A stretch of DNA of 61,088 nt, from the NCBI GenBank assembly GCA_025981645.1, contig JAICXH010000004.1:1-61088 (forward strand). Reading direction: 5' to 3'. This document shows, one piece after another, positions 45,754-53,835 of the stretch. The DNA is from Burkholderiales bacterium (GTDB lineage Bacteria; Pseudomonadota; Gammaproteobacteria; Burkholderiales; Casimicrobiaceae). The number at the start of each line of letters is the position of its first letter. Position 1 is the stretch's first letter. The notes beneath the pieces were generated by a model. The model had not been told where the DNA came from and did not search any database. It saw only the letters and a list, made by a program, of their open reading frames with translations. A program made the translations under genes and the position numbers.

Positions 45754-45766
45754 GGCGGCGTTCTCC

Positions 45767-46297
45767 TCAGGACCCGGCAACGACCTTGACGACGGCACGC
45801 ATGTTCGAATGCGCGATGCCGCAATATTCGAGGCAGAGCACCTGGTACTCGCCAGGGGTATCGAAGCGGATGCGAAGTCGGTTGACGTAGCCAGGCATCA
45901 CCTGTGCCTGCGCGACGACGTGGGTCGCATCGCGATAGAGCGCGAAACCATGATTGACGTCGGCGCTGTGCAGATCGAACTCGACCATTTTGCCGACCGG
46001 GACGGTATCGGGGACGATGTCCCAGCTCCACTGACGCGCCGTCGCCTGCACGACGACATCGGCCGGACCAACATCGCTCGCGTAGGCCCGAAGCGGCCAA
46101 TGGCGCAAGGTCCCTACCGAGATCAACACGCCTGCGACCAGCATCAGCCACACCAGCGGCCCGCGCCAGCGGTATCCGCGCGCGGCAACTGTCGCGGCGT
46201 CGGCTCGATCCGCTCCGGACTTGGCGCACACCCACAGAAACACGACCGCGACCAGCGCCATCAGTACCAATGACAATTCCCACGCGACCTGTTGCAT
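45767..46297 (-). CDS. Heme-copper oxidase-family subunit II with CuA site
   Basis: The protein is 176 residues. Two N-terminal membrane helices (WELSLVLMALVAVVFLWVC and PLVWLMLVAGVLISVGTL) precede a cupredoxin domain with conserved QWSWD (near W90). A complete CuA ligand set follows: H116, C155, C159, H163 and M166 (CLEYCGIAHSNM). It accepts electrons from a soluble cytochrome c for subunit I, which follows by 13 bases. ATG 46297 is preceded by AAGGAGG six bases away, better than the upstream in-frame ATG. nsrR lies 102 bases upstream on the same strand. Confidence 0.92.
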   Translation of the reverse strand: MQQVAWELSLVLMALVAVVFLWVCAKSGADRADAATVAARGYRWRGPLVWLMLVAGVLISVGTLRHWPLRAYASDVGPADVVVQATARQWSWDIVPDTVPVGKMVEFDLHSADVNHGFALYRDATHVVAQAQVMPGYVNRLRIRFDTPGEYQVLCLEYCGIAHSNMRAVVKVVAGS

Positions 46298-46399
46298 GAT
46301 TTCCTCCTTGATCACGAAGACGTCAAAGCGGATGCGGCTCTTGTTATCCGGTCCTTCTCCTACCCATGCCTAAGCGAGCGGTGCATCGCTTCGCACCAA

Positions 46400-46846
46400 T
46401 CACGCCGCCTGCACGATGCGCAGCGTCGCGAACCGCGTCGCGAAAGGCCGGTCCGCGACCAGATCAGCGAGCGTGTACCCCCGAAGCGCGGCGACGAAGG
46501 CATCGGCTGCCGTTGAAAGCGCGAGTTTCAGCGTGCATGGTCCCCGCAGCACGCAGCTCTGGGCCTCGCAGTCGATAATCGACAGGTCGCGCTCCATCCG
46601 CGCGACGACGTCACCGACGTTGATCCGTGTGGGCGCCCGTCCGAGGGCGATACCGCCATGACGACCCTGCGCCGTGACGAGGAACCCCTCCTTCGCGAGC
46701 AGGTGCACGACCTTGCGCAGATGCTCGTGCGAAACCCGGTAGAAGCGCGCCACCTCGCGCATCGTCACGCGTGACGGCTCGGCCGGCTTCTGAGCCAGAT
46801 AGAGGAGCACGCGAAGGGAGAGATCAGTGAAGCGGGAGAGTTGCAT
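46400..46846 (-). CDS. nsrR: NsrR-type Rrf2-family NO-sensing repressor
   Basis: The protein is 148 residues. The winged helix starts MQLSRFTDLSLRVLLYLA with D8, followed by VSHEHLRKVVHLLAKEGFLVTAQGRHGGIALG. C93, C98 and C104 have the E. coli NsrR spacing (C91, C96, C102), and GYTLADLV near the end is also NsrR-like. It binds a 4Fe-4S cluster that is destroyed by NO, releasing target promoters. A GATGT-N9-ACATC box precedes it (46865-46883). The heme-copper oxidase operon starts 102 bases downstream, on the same strand. Confidence 0.92.
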   Translation of the reverse strand: MQLSRFTDLSLRVLLYLAQKPAEPSRVTMREVARFYRVSHEHLRKVVHLLAKEGFLVTAQGRHGGIALGRAPTRINVGDVVARMERDLSIIDCEAQSCVLRGPCTLKLALSTAADAFVAALRGYTLADLVADRPFATRFATLRIVQAA

Positions 46847-46864
46847 GCGGGCGCACCGGCATTC

Positions 46865-46883
46865 GATGTGCGCATGCTACATC
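46865..46883. promoter_or_regulatory. Candidate NsrR operator upstream of nsrR
   Basis: GATGT (46865-46869), nine bases and ACATC (46879-46883) reproduce arms and spacing of the NsrR site (GATGT-ATTTnAAAT-ACATC), although the A/T-rich centre is replaced by GCGCATGCT. It lies 18 bases before the nsrR start codon and overlaps the 3' end of the MFS gene. It predicts autorepression of nsrR and, by read-through, NO-induced expression of the oxidase operon. Confidence 0.65.
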
Positions 46884-48082
46884 GTTTCAGCCGGAAGTCC
46901 AGCCCCGTCAAGGCCCACCCCCTCCGAGCGCGGGAGGAACATCACGACGACCAGTGTCACCAGCGCGGTTGCGGCCATCAGTAGCAGGAGCGCGTGGAAT
47001 CCGGCCACCTTCACGACTGGGCCGAGCGCCCATACCGCGAGCGAGCTCACGCCGAACGCGACGGTGAGGCGCATGCCCGAGACGCGCGAGCGCATCGTGT
47101 CGTCGACGTAGCGCACGATCAGCGCGTCGGTGAAGGGGATCGCACCGAAGACCGCGATCATGAAGGCGATCATCAGCGCGAACAGGCTCCAGCCCTGCGC
47201 GCCCGCTGCGACGGCGAACAGGGGGATCTGCGTCGCGACGATCGCCGCATAGAGGAGCTTCACCGGAACGCGGTCGAGCAGCGCCCCCACCGTTACCTGC
47301 GCGAGCGCACCTGCGACGTACACCGCGGCGAGGAGCGCGCCGAGCAGCGCCGGATCCTCGACGATTCCGCGGAAGCGCTCGCGCAGCAGTTCACCATTGC
47401 CGTTGGTCGTGAAGTTGAACAACAGGCTCCCCGAGATCGACGCGACGGTGATCACCGTGAACACATGGGCGAGCGCACGCCGCGGCAGCATCGACCGCGT
47501 CACCTCGCGCCGGGCGGGCGCGACGGCCTCGGGCGGGGACACCCAAACGAATGCGGCTCCGCAGACGAAGGACAGCAGTGCCGGCACCGCGAATGCCGCG
47601 CGCCATCCGGCGTACTTGACGATGAAGCCCGTCACCACGGCCGACAGCGCGACGCCAAGGTTGCCGGCGAGCCCGTTGACACCGATGACGAAACCCGGAC
47701 GCGGGGCATCGCGAACCAGCATCGGAATGCCGACCGGGTGATAGATCGCCGCGAAGGCGCCGAGCAAGGTCAGTGCCGCGGCGAGCTGCCACGCGTTGCG
47801 GGTGAACGCGACGCCAATTGCGGCGAGCCCGATGCCGAAAAAGAAGATCAGCATCATCCGCCGCCTGCCCCAGAGATCGCCGAGACGCCCTGCCGGCAGC
47901 GAGCCTATCCCAAACAGTGCGAATGCGCCGGCGCCCCAGGGCATCAGGTCCTCCCAGCGCGCGAAGCCGAACTCCGCAGCCATCGGCCCCACCGCCGAGG
48001 CGAAGATCAGCAGGAACATGTGGTCGATCGCGTGGCCCGCGTTGAGGAGCAGGCCTGCCGCGCGCGTCGGACGTCCGCTCAT
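46877..48082 (-). CDS. MFS transporter
   Basis: The protein is about 401 residues with twelve predicted membrane segments. It opens LLLNAGHAIDHMFLLIFASAVGPMAAEFG, has motif A in GRLGDLWGRRRMMLIF and the mid-protein GVNGLAGNLGVALSAVVTGFIVKYAGWRAAF. The cargo is unknown. ATG 48082 was chosen because it opens the first helix. The stop of the 2-hydroxyacid dehydrogenase gene lies eight bases before it, and the ABC-importer genes are further upstream on the same strand, so it may belong to that metabolic unit rather than to nsrR. Confidence 0.82.
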   Translation of the reverse strand: MSGRPTRAAGLLLNAGHAIDHMFLLIFASAVGPMAAEFGFARWEDLMPWGAGAFALFGIGSLPAGRLGDLWGRRRMMLIFFFGIGLAAIGVAFTRNAWQLAAALTLLGAFAAIYHPVGIPMLVRDAPRPGFVIGVNGLAGNLGVALSAVVTGFIVKYAGWRAAFAVPALLSFVCGAAFVWVSPPEAVAPARREVTRSMLPRRALAHVFTVITVASISGSLLFNFTTNGNGELLRERFRGIVEDPALLGALLAAVYVAGALAQVTVGALLDRVPVKLLYAAIVATQIPLFAVAAGAQGWSLFALMIAFMIAVFGAIPFTDALIVRYVDDTMRSRVSGMRLTVAFGVSSLAVWALGPVVKVAGFHALLLLMAATALVTLVVVMFLPRSEGVGLDGAGLPAETM

Positions 48083-48089
48083 CACGAGA

Positions 48090-48998
48090 TCACGCTCCCG
48101 CCGCGAGCGAGCTGGCGACGGCATCGGCGACCATGTCCGATACGCGGCGCTCCGACTCCATCGTTCGGCCGGCAATGTGCGGCGTCAGCAGCAGGTGCGG
48201 GCACCCCTCGAGCGGCGACCCGGCCGGCAGCGGCTCGCTGCCGAACACGTCGAGCGCGGCACCGCGGAGCCGCCCTGAGGCCAGTGCTGCGGCGACGGCA
48301 GTCTCGTCGACGATCCCGCCCCGCGCGGTGTTGACGAGGACGGCATCGCTGCGCAGCAGTCCGACGCGGCGCGCGTCGACGAGCCCGCGCGTAGCTGCGG
48401 TGAGTGGCAGGTGCAGGCTCACGACGTCGGCTCGATGCAACAGGTCGTCGAGCGCCCAGGGCTCGGTTTGCGTCTCGGCCCAGATCGGGTCGTCGTCGCC
48501 GAGCGCCGGGTCGTGCGCGATCGCGCGCATTCCGGCCGCGCGCGCGAGCGCCCCGGTCGTCCGACCGATGCTGCCGAAACCGACGAGTCCGATCGTCCTC
48601 CCACCGATCTCGCCGCCGCCGGCGAGCTCGCTGCGCGGCCAGCGCCCGGCCGCCACGGCGGCAGTCGACGCGAACGCGCCGCGGAGCAGAATGAGCGCCG
48701 CGGCGAGCACGTACTCGGCGACCGCGCGCGCATTGGCGCCGATCGCCGGAATCACCTCGATCTTGCGTGCGGCACATGCGTCGACATCGATGTTGTCGAG
48801 GCCGACGCCAAGCCGTCCCACGACGGAAAGCCGCAGCGCCGAACCGACGAGTTCCGCGTCGACCCGCGTCGCATTGCGGACGATCAGCGCATCGGCTTCA
48901 CCGACTGCGTCGCGCAGCTTCGCGGGCTCCGAAGCGAGCGCCGGCTCGTAGCGGACCGCGAACTGCCGCGCGAGGCGCGCGACCGCGCCCTCGTCCAT
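48090..48998 (-). CDS. D-2-hydroxyacid dehydrogenase
   Basis: The protein is 302 residues from ATG 48998. The NAD-binding domain has TIGLVGFGSIGRTTGALARAAGM, then VVSLHLPLTAATRGLV, then VNTARGGIVDETAVAAAL with the catalytic Arg region, Glu in ALDVFGSEP and His in LLTPHIAG. It reduces or oxidises 2-keto/2-hydroxy acids. The family's first strand ([12 protein letters not shown]) is encoded upstream of that ATG; the only possible start there is CTG 49025, which overlaps the preceding VOC stop as CTGA. The true protein may thus be nine residues longer. Confidence 0.87.
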   Translation of the reverse strand: MDEGAVARLARQFAVRYEPALASEPAKLRDAVGEADALIVRNATRVDAELVGSALRLSVVGRLGVGLDNIDVDACAARKIEVIPAIGANARAVAEYVLAAALILLRGAFASTAAVAAGRWPRSELAGGGEIGGRTIGLVGFGSIGRTTGALARAAGMRAIAHDPALGDDDPIWAETQTEPWALDDLLHRADVVSLHLPLTAATRGLVDARRVGLLRSDAVLVNTARGGIVDETAVAAALASGRLRGAALDVFGSEPLPAGSPLEGCPHLLLTPHIAGRTMESERRVSDMVADAVASSLAAGA

Positions 48999-49021
48999 GT
49001 CCTCGCTGACGACGATGCGCT

Positions 49022-49456
49022 TCAGGTGGCGAACAGCTGGTCGATGTCGGCGAATGCCTTGAACTCGAGTGCATTGCCGAACGGGTCGAGGAAGAACATC
49101 GTCGCCTGCTCGCCTGCCTCACCGCGAAAGCGCACGTAGGGCTCGATGACGAAATTGACGCCTGCGGCACGGAAACGTCCGGCGAGCCGGTCCCAGGTCT
49201 CGCGATCGGTGACGACACCGAAGTGGCGCACCGGCACTGCGTGCCCGTCGACGTGGCTCGTCGCCTCGTGCATCGCCGCGCGGTCGACCTTGTGGGCGAC
49301 GATCTGATGGCCGAAGAAGTCGAAGTCGACCCATGCATCGCTGCTGCGGCCCTCGGCGCAACCGAGGAACTCGCCGTAGAAGCGCCGCGCCTCGGCGAGA
49401 TCGGTGACCGGAAAGGCGAGATGGAACCGCGGATAGTTCGGGGTTGGTCGATGCAT
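49022..49456 (-). CDS. VOC-family dioxygenase-like protein
   Basis: The protein is 144 residues. [30 protein letters not shown] opens the first module; [22 protein letters not shown] and [24 protein letters not shown] close the second. H12, H78 and E133 are at plausible metal-ligand positions, so it may be an active metal-dependent enzyme. The substrate is unknown. It follows the ABC permease gene by 29 bases and abuts the hydroxyacid dehydrogenase, suggesting shared catabolism of the imported compound. The longer frame upstream of 49456 lies antisense-free but overlaps the permease and is not conserved-looking. Confidence 0.82.
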   Translation of the reverse strand: MHRPTPNYPRFHLAFPVTDLAEARRFYGEFLGCAEGRSSDAWVDFDFFGHQIVAHKVDRAAMHEATSHVDGHAVPVRHFGVVTDRETWDRLAGRFRAAGVNFVIEPYVRFRGEAGEQATMFFLDPFGNALEFKAFADIDQLFAT

Positions 49457-49485
49457 GGTCACGATGGCGTCGGGGCTCCACCCGA

Positions 49486-50364
49486 TCAGTTCTGCAGCCC
49501 CCATTTTCGCACGGTACGCGCCTCGAGCGTGCGAAAGACCACGTTCTCGACGATGAGCCCGATCACGATGACGGTGAAGAGGCCCGCAAAGACACTCGGG
49601 ATCTCGAGCTGGTTCTTGTTCTCGTAGATGTACCAGCCGAGTCCACCCGACCCTGAGGACACGCCGAACACGAGCTCGGCGGCGATCAGCGTCCGCCACG
49701 CGAACGCCCAGCCGATCTTGAGCCCGGTGAGAATGCTGGGAAACGCTGCGGGAATCAGGATCCGCGCGACGTAGGGAAGCCCGCGCAGCCCGTAGTTTCG
49801 CCCGACCATCCGCAGCGTGTTCGACACCGCCAGGAACCCCGAGTGGGTGTTGAGCGAAACCGCCCACAGTACCGAGTGGATGATCACGAAGACGATGCTT
49901 CCCTCCCCCAGCCCGAACCAGATCAGCGCGAGCGGCAGGAGGGCGATCGCCGGCAGCGGATTGAACATCGACGTCAGGAGCTCGAGAAGATCGGTGCCGA
50001 TGCGCGTCGAGATCGCCACGACAGTCAGCACCGCCGCGCAGACGATCCCCGCCGCGTAGCCCTTCAGGAGCACCTTCACCGAGGTCATCGCCTTGACGAA
50101 GAGGTCGCCGCCGAGCATGCCGTGAACGAACGCCTGCACCGTCGCCGAGAAGGTCGGGAACAGGAGGGGGTTGTGGAGCTGGCGTGCGTAGAGCTCCCAG
50201 GCGACGGCGAGCACGACGATCAGCGCGAGCTTGCGTACGGCGCCAATGTTCAGAATGCGCTCACTGGCCGACAGCGGCTTCTGCACGATGCCGAAGGCGC
50301 CCGCGGCGACCGGCTCGCGAACGATCTCGGGTCGATGCGGGGGAACGACGGTAGCTGCGCTCAT
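49486..50364 (-). CDS. ABC importer permease (nitrate/sulfonate/taurine type)
   Basis: The protein is 292 residues with about six membrane segments. It has the BPD-type motif AFWRT-like EAL region ([26 protein letters not shown]) and [26 protein letters not shown], typical of SsuC/TauC/NrtB. It pairs with the ATPase, whose stop it overlaps as ATGA, and the substrate-binding protein two genes upstream. Substrate unknown: compounds of this transporter class include sulfonates, nitrate, pyrimidine precursors and aromatic acids. Confidence 0.9.
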   Translation of the reverse strand: MSAATVVPPHRPEIVREPVAAGAFGIVQKPLSASERILNIGAVRKLALIVVLAVAWELYARQLHNPLLFPTFSATVQAFVHGMLGGDLFVKAMTSVKVLLKGYAAGIVCAAVLTVVAISTRIGTDLLELLTSMFNPLPAIALLPLALIWFGLGEGSIVFVIIHSVLWAVSLNTHSGFLAVSNTLRMVGRNYGLRGLPYVARILIPAAFPSILTGLKIGWAFAWRTLIAAELVFGVSSGSGGLGWYIYENKNQLEIPSVFAGLFTVIVIGLIVENVVFRTLEARTVRKWGLQN

Positions 50365-51161
50365 CCATGCTCCTCGTGCGGGGTGGCGGGCTCGACGGCG
50401 TCGGCGAAGAGCATCGCGTGGATGCGCTTCTCGAGCGCCCCGACCGCGACGCCGTCGGCGCCGGGAGCGAGGCTGTCGAGCTCGGCCTTGACCTGACCGG
50501 GGTGCGGCGAGAGCAGCAGGATGCGGCTGCCGACCCTGATCGCTTCGGGGATCGAGTGCGTGACGAAGAGCACGGTGAAGCGCGTACCTTCCCACAGCGC
50601 CAGGAGCTCGTCCTGCATGCGCCTGCGGGTCAGCGCGTCGAGCGCCGCGAACGGCTCGTCCATCAGCAGGATCGCGGGCTCCATCGCCATCCCGCGCGCG
50701 ATCGCGACACGCTGCTTCATGCCGCCCGACAGCGTATGCGGATAGCTGTCGGCGAAGCGCGTGAGGTTCACCTTGGCGATGTAGTGGAGCGCCTTCTCCT
50801 CGGCTTCGCGCCGCGCCATTCTGCCGCCCGAGCGGAGCGGGAACATCACGTTCTCCTTCACCGTCCGCCACGGCAGCAACTGGTCGAACTCCTGGAACAC
50901 CATCATGCGATCGGGCCCCGGCCGTCGCACGACGTCGCCCTTCAGCCTGATCTCGCCCTCGACCGGTTGCAGGTAGCCGCCGACCGCCTTCAGCAAAGTC
51001 GATTTGCCGCAGCCGGAAGGGCCGAGCAGGATGAAGCGATCGCCCGGGTAGACGTCGAAGTCGACGCGGTAGGTCGCGGTGACCAGACGGTCACGCGTTT
51101 TGTACTGCAGCGTGACGCCGCTGACGGCGAGGAGCGGGCGAGCCGCTTCGGACGACGTCAC
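50361..51161 (-). CDS. ABC importer ATP-binding protein
   Basis: The protein is 266 residues from GTG 51161, overlapping the stop of the ammonia-lyase-like gene as GTGA. Walker A LLGPSGCGKSTLL, Q-loop VFQEFDQLLPWRTVKENV, signature HTLSGGMKQRVAIARG, Walker B ILLMDEPFAALDALTR and the switch His (FVTHSIPEAI) are intact. It energises the permease encoded directly downstream. Its sequence is of the SsuB/TauB/NrtD type. Confidence 0.93.
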   Translation of the reverse strand: MTSSEAARPLLAVSGVTLQYKTRDRLVTATYRVDFDVYPGDRFILLGPSGCGKSTLLKAVGGYLQPVEGEIRLKGDVVRRPGPDRMMVFQEFDQLLPWRTVKENVMFPLRSGGRMARREAEEKALHYIAKVNLTRFADSYPHTLSGGMKQRVAIARGMAMEPAILLMDEPFAALDALTRRRMQDELLALWEGTRFTVLFVTHSIPEAIRVGSRILLLSPHPGQVKAELDSLAPGADGVAVGALEKRIHAMLFADAVEPATPHEEHG

Positions 51162-52132
51162 GCGTGCTGCCAGCAAAGCCGGTCGAGCCCGACGTTGCCC
51201 CCCGAGAGAACGACGCCGATTCGCAGGCCGGCGAAGCGGGCCCGATGCTCGAGGAGGCAGGCGAGCGGCACCGCCCCGGAAGGCTCGACGACCTGCTTCA
51301 TCCGCTCGAACAGCATGCGCATCGCGGCAACGATTGCGTCCTCGCTGCAGGTGACGATCCCCTCGACGCCTGCCCTCAACGCGGCAAGCGTGCGCGGCGA
51401 CAAGGTCGTGCGCAGGCCGTCGGCAATCGTCGTCGTCGGGGCCAGTGTCTCGACGCGACCGCTCGCAAAGCTCCGCGCGGCATCGTCGGCATTGGCCGGT
51501 TCGGCGCCGAACACCTGCATTCGCGGCGCGACCGCGCGCACGGCGATTGCAGTACCCGACAGCAGCCCACCTCCGCCGCAGGGCGCGATCACCGCGTCGA
51601 GCTCGGGAAGGTCCTCGACCAGCTCGAGCGCGGCGGTCCCCTGCCCGGCGATCACGCGCGGGTCGTCGAACGGATGGATCAGCGTCGCGCCGCACTCGCG
51701 GGCGACTTCCGCGCACGCCGACTCGCGCGCGGCGACGGTCGGCGCGCACAGGCGCACCTGCGCGCCGAAGCGGCGGACGTTCGCCTGCTTTACCGCAGGG
51801 GCGTTTTCAGGCATCACGACCCAGGCCGGGATGCCGCGCCGTGCCGCCGCATAGGCGAGCGCCGCGCCGTGGTTGCCCGACGAGTGGGTGACGACCCCGC
51901 GCGCCGCTTCGGCGTCGTCGAGCGAGAAGACCGCGTTGCACGCGCCGCGCGCCTTGAACGCGCCGATCTTCTGCAGATGCTCGCCCTTGAAATGAAGCGA
52001 TGCGCCGACGTCGGCGTCGACCGACGCCGAGGTCAGCACCGGCGTGCGGTGCACGAGCGCGGTGATCCGTCGCTGCGCTGCCCGGATCGCTGCGAGGTCC
52101 GGCAGCGCAAGGGCGTCGCCGGCGGACGCCAT
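51158..52132 (-). CDS. PLP-dependent threonine dehydratase/serine racemase-like enzyme
   Basis: The protein is 324 residues of the fold-type II PLP family. The Schiff-base Lys is in HLQKIGAFKARGACNA, the asparagine loop is VVTHSSGNHGAALAYAA, the phosphate-binding loop is APCGGGGLLSGTAIAV, and the C-terminal Ser/Gly loop is VVLSGGNVGLDRL. EPSGAVPLA gives the metal-site region of serine racemase and threo-3-hydroxyaspartate ammonia-lyase. It lacks the regulatory ACT domain of biosynthetic IlvA. Embedded between the binding protein and ATPase genes, it probably deaminates the imported hydroxy-amino acid or a derivative. Confidence 0.85.
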   Translation of the reverse strand: MASAGDALALPDLAAIRAAQRRITALVHRTPVLTSASVDADVGASLHFKGEHLQKIGAFKARGACNAVFSLDDAEAARGVVTHSSGNHGAALAYAAARRGIPAWVVMPENAPAVKQANVRRFGAQVRLCAPTVAARESACAEVARECGATLIHPFDDPRVIAGQGTAALELVEDLPELDAVIAPCGGGGLLSGTAIAVRAVAPRMQVFGAEPANADDAARSFASGRVETLAPTTTIADGLRTTLSPRTLAALRAGVEGIVTCSEDAIVAAMRMLFERMKQVVEPSGAVPLACLLEHRARFAGLRIGVVLSGGNVGLDRLCWQHA

Positions 52133-53142
52133 CAGCTCCCCGGAAGGCCCTGCGCGTTGGGGAAGAACATTTCCTTCCACGACGCCGGCTTCACCTTGAT
52201 CGAATGGATCTTGTACATGAAGTCGACGTATTTCATCACGTTGTGCGGCGTCGTCGTATAGACGATCGCGGGATCGTCGAGCATCTTCATGATGCTGTCG
52301 AGGCTGCTTTTGTCCTTCGAGATCCTGAGATAGGTCTCGGCCGCAGCGCGCTTGTCGTTGTTGATCGTCGCGGTCGCCTCGTCGAGTGCGGCGACAAATG
52401 CCGCGTATACCTTCGGGTTCTCGCTGTGGAACTTCGACGTCGTCCAGATGACGTTGAACGTCGCCGGCCCGCCGAGCACGTCGAACGAGCTGAATACCTT
52501 GTGCATCCCCGGGTGCTCGAGCTCCTCGTACTGGAACGGCGGCGAGCTGAGGTGCGCGGTGATCTCGGACCTGCCCGACAGCAGCGCCGTTAGCCCGTCG
52601 GGATGCGACATCGACACCGTCAGATGGTCGAGCTTGAACTCCTGGCCGGGACCGAACGCCTGCTCGGCCGCCATCTGCAGCGTGACCGCCTGGATCGACA
52701 CCTTGACCGCCGGCAGCGCGATCTTGTCCTTGTCAGTGAAGTCCTTCACCGTCTTCACGTTCGGGTTGTTGGTGACCAGGAAGAGCGGCATCGAGTTGAT
52801 CGCCGCGACCGCCTTCACGTCGAGATTGCCGCGCGTCTTCGCCCACAGCGTGGTGAACGGGCCGACGCCGCCGGAGGCGAACTGCAGGTTGCCGGACAGG
52901 AGCGCGTCGTTCATCACCGCCCCGCTCGCGAATTTCGACCAGTCGACCTTGACGTCGATGCCTGAGGCCTTCGCATGCTTTTCGATGAGTTTCTGGTCCT
53001 CCATGATCATCAGCGGCAGATAGCTGATCCCGTACTGTCGCGAGACGTGGATCGCGGTCGTCTCGCCGCGCGCCGGTCCCGCGGCGAGCACGATCGCCAC
53101 GGCGAAGACGACCATCGCGGCCCTAACCATCACTTGGTTCAT
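52132..53142 (-). CDS. ABC importer substrate-binding protein (SsuA/THI5-like)
   Basis: The protein is 336 residues with a signal peptide (AMVVFAVAIVLAAGPARG-ET). The NMT1/SsuA-type fold shows AIHVSRQYGISYLPLMIMEDQKL, FASGAVMNDALLSGNLQFASGGVGPF and LTVSMSHPDGLTALLSGRSEI. The ligand pocket cannot be typed by eye; it resembles proteins binding sulfonates, nitrate or pyrimidine-like molecules. AGGAGG lies seven bases before ATG 53142. It is the first gene of an operon (binding protein, lyase, ATPase, permease, VOC, dehydrogenase, MFS). Its stop overlaps the next start as TGATG. Confidence 0.9.
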   Translation of the reverse strand: MNQVMVRAAMVVFAVAIVLAAGPARGETTAIHVSRQYGISYLPLMIMEDQKLIEKHAKASGIDVKVDWSKFASGAVMNDALLSGNLQFASGGVGPFTTLWAKTRGNLDVKAVAAINSMPLFLVTNNPNVKTVKDFTDKDKIALPAVKVSIQAVTLQMAAEQAFGPGQEFKLDHLTVSMSHPDGLTALLSGRSEITAHLSSPPFQYEELEHPGMHKVFSSFDVLGGPATFNVIWTTSKFHSENPKVYAAFVAALDEATATINNDKRAAAETYLRISKDKSSLDSIMKMLDDPAIVYTTTPHNVMKYVDFMYKIHSIKVKPASWKEMFFPNAQGLPGS

Positions 53143-53208
53143 CGGGTATTCCTCCTCTGCGCGGATCGTAGTGGTTCGCGCCGACAGCGTCAAACCGGGC
53201 TCGCGCGA

Positions 53209-53835
53209 TCAGCCTGGCGGCGGCAGGTCGAGTTCGGCCTGCGCCACCGGTGCGAACGAGCGCCGATGCGCCTCGCAGGGCCCGTGGCGGGCGAGCGCCG
53301 CGAGGTGCTCTCGCGTCCCGTAGCCCTTGTGCCGCGCGAATCCGTAGATGGGGTACTGGCGGTCGAGATCGGCCAGCATCGCATCGCGCACCGTCTTGGC
53401 GAGAATCGACGCGGCGGAGATCACCGGAACGTCGCGGTCTCCCTTCACGATCGCGCGGACCGGGCACGCGAGCAGCGGGCAGCGGTCGCCGTCGATGAGC
53501 GCCTCGTCGGGCTCGATCGCGAGGGCGTCGACCGCGCGCCGCATCGCGAGCAACGTCGCCTGCAGGATGTTGAGCGCATCGATTTCGGCAACGTCGCTTT
53601 GCGCGACCGCCCAGGCGAGCGCGCGTTCGCGGATGCGAACGGCGAGCCCTGCCCGCGCGCGCGCGCCGAGGAGCTTCGAATCGCGCAGCCCGTCGATCGG
53701 CCGCGCATCGTCGAGGATCACTGCGGCGGCGACCACGGGGCCGGCAAGCGGGCCGCGTCCCGCCTCGTCGACTCCGGCGACGCGGTGCGCAATCGGCGGA
53801 TGGGGCGTACGGCGTGCAGCCGCGCTCGCGCTCAC
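53209..53835 (-). CDS. rnhB: Ribonuclease HII
   Basis: The protein is 208 residues. The motif [20 protein letters not shown] gives the first catalytic Asp-Glu pair, the third acidic residue is in DSKLLGAR or DALNIL, and [16 protein letters not shown] with [11 protein letters not shown] completes the RNase HII pattern. It nicks RNA in DNA, including single ribonucleotides. The ATG overlaps the lpxB stop as ATGA; lpxB-rnhB is a standard order at the end of the lpx operon. Confidence 0.95.
   Translation of the reverse strand: MSASAAARRTPHPPIAHRVAGVDEAGRGPLAGPVVAAAVILDDARPIDGLRDSKLLGARARAGLAVRIRERALAWAVAQSDVAEIDALNILQATLLAMRRAVDALAIEPDEALIDGDRCPLLACPVRAIVKGDRDVPVISAASILAKTVRDAMLADLDRQYPIYGFARHKGYGTREHLAALARHGPCEAHRRSFAPVAQAELDLPPPG

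Noticed and set aside
46298-46399. A second NsrR site before the CuA subunit gene
   Set aside because: Sequences such as GATGC and TGCAT occur, but not with the correct partner and spacing.
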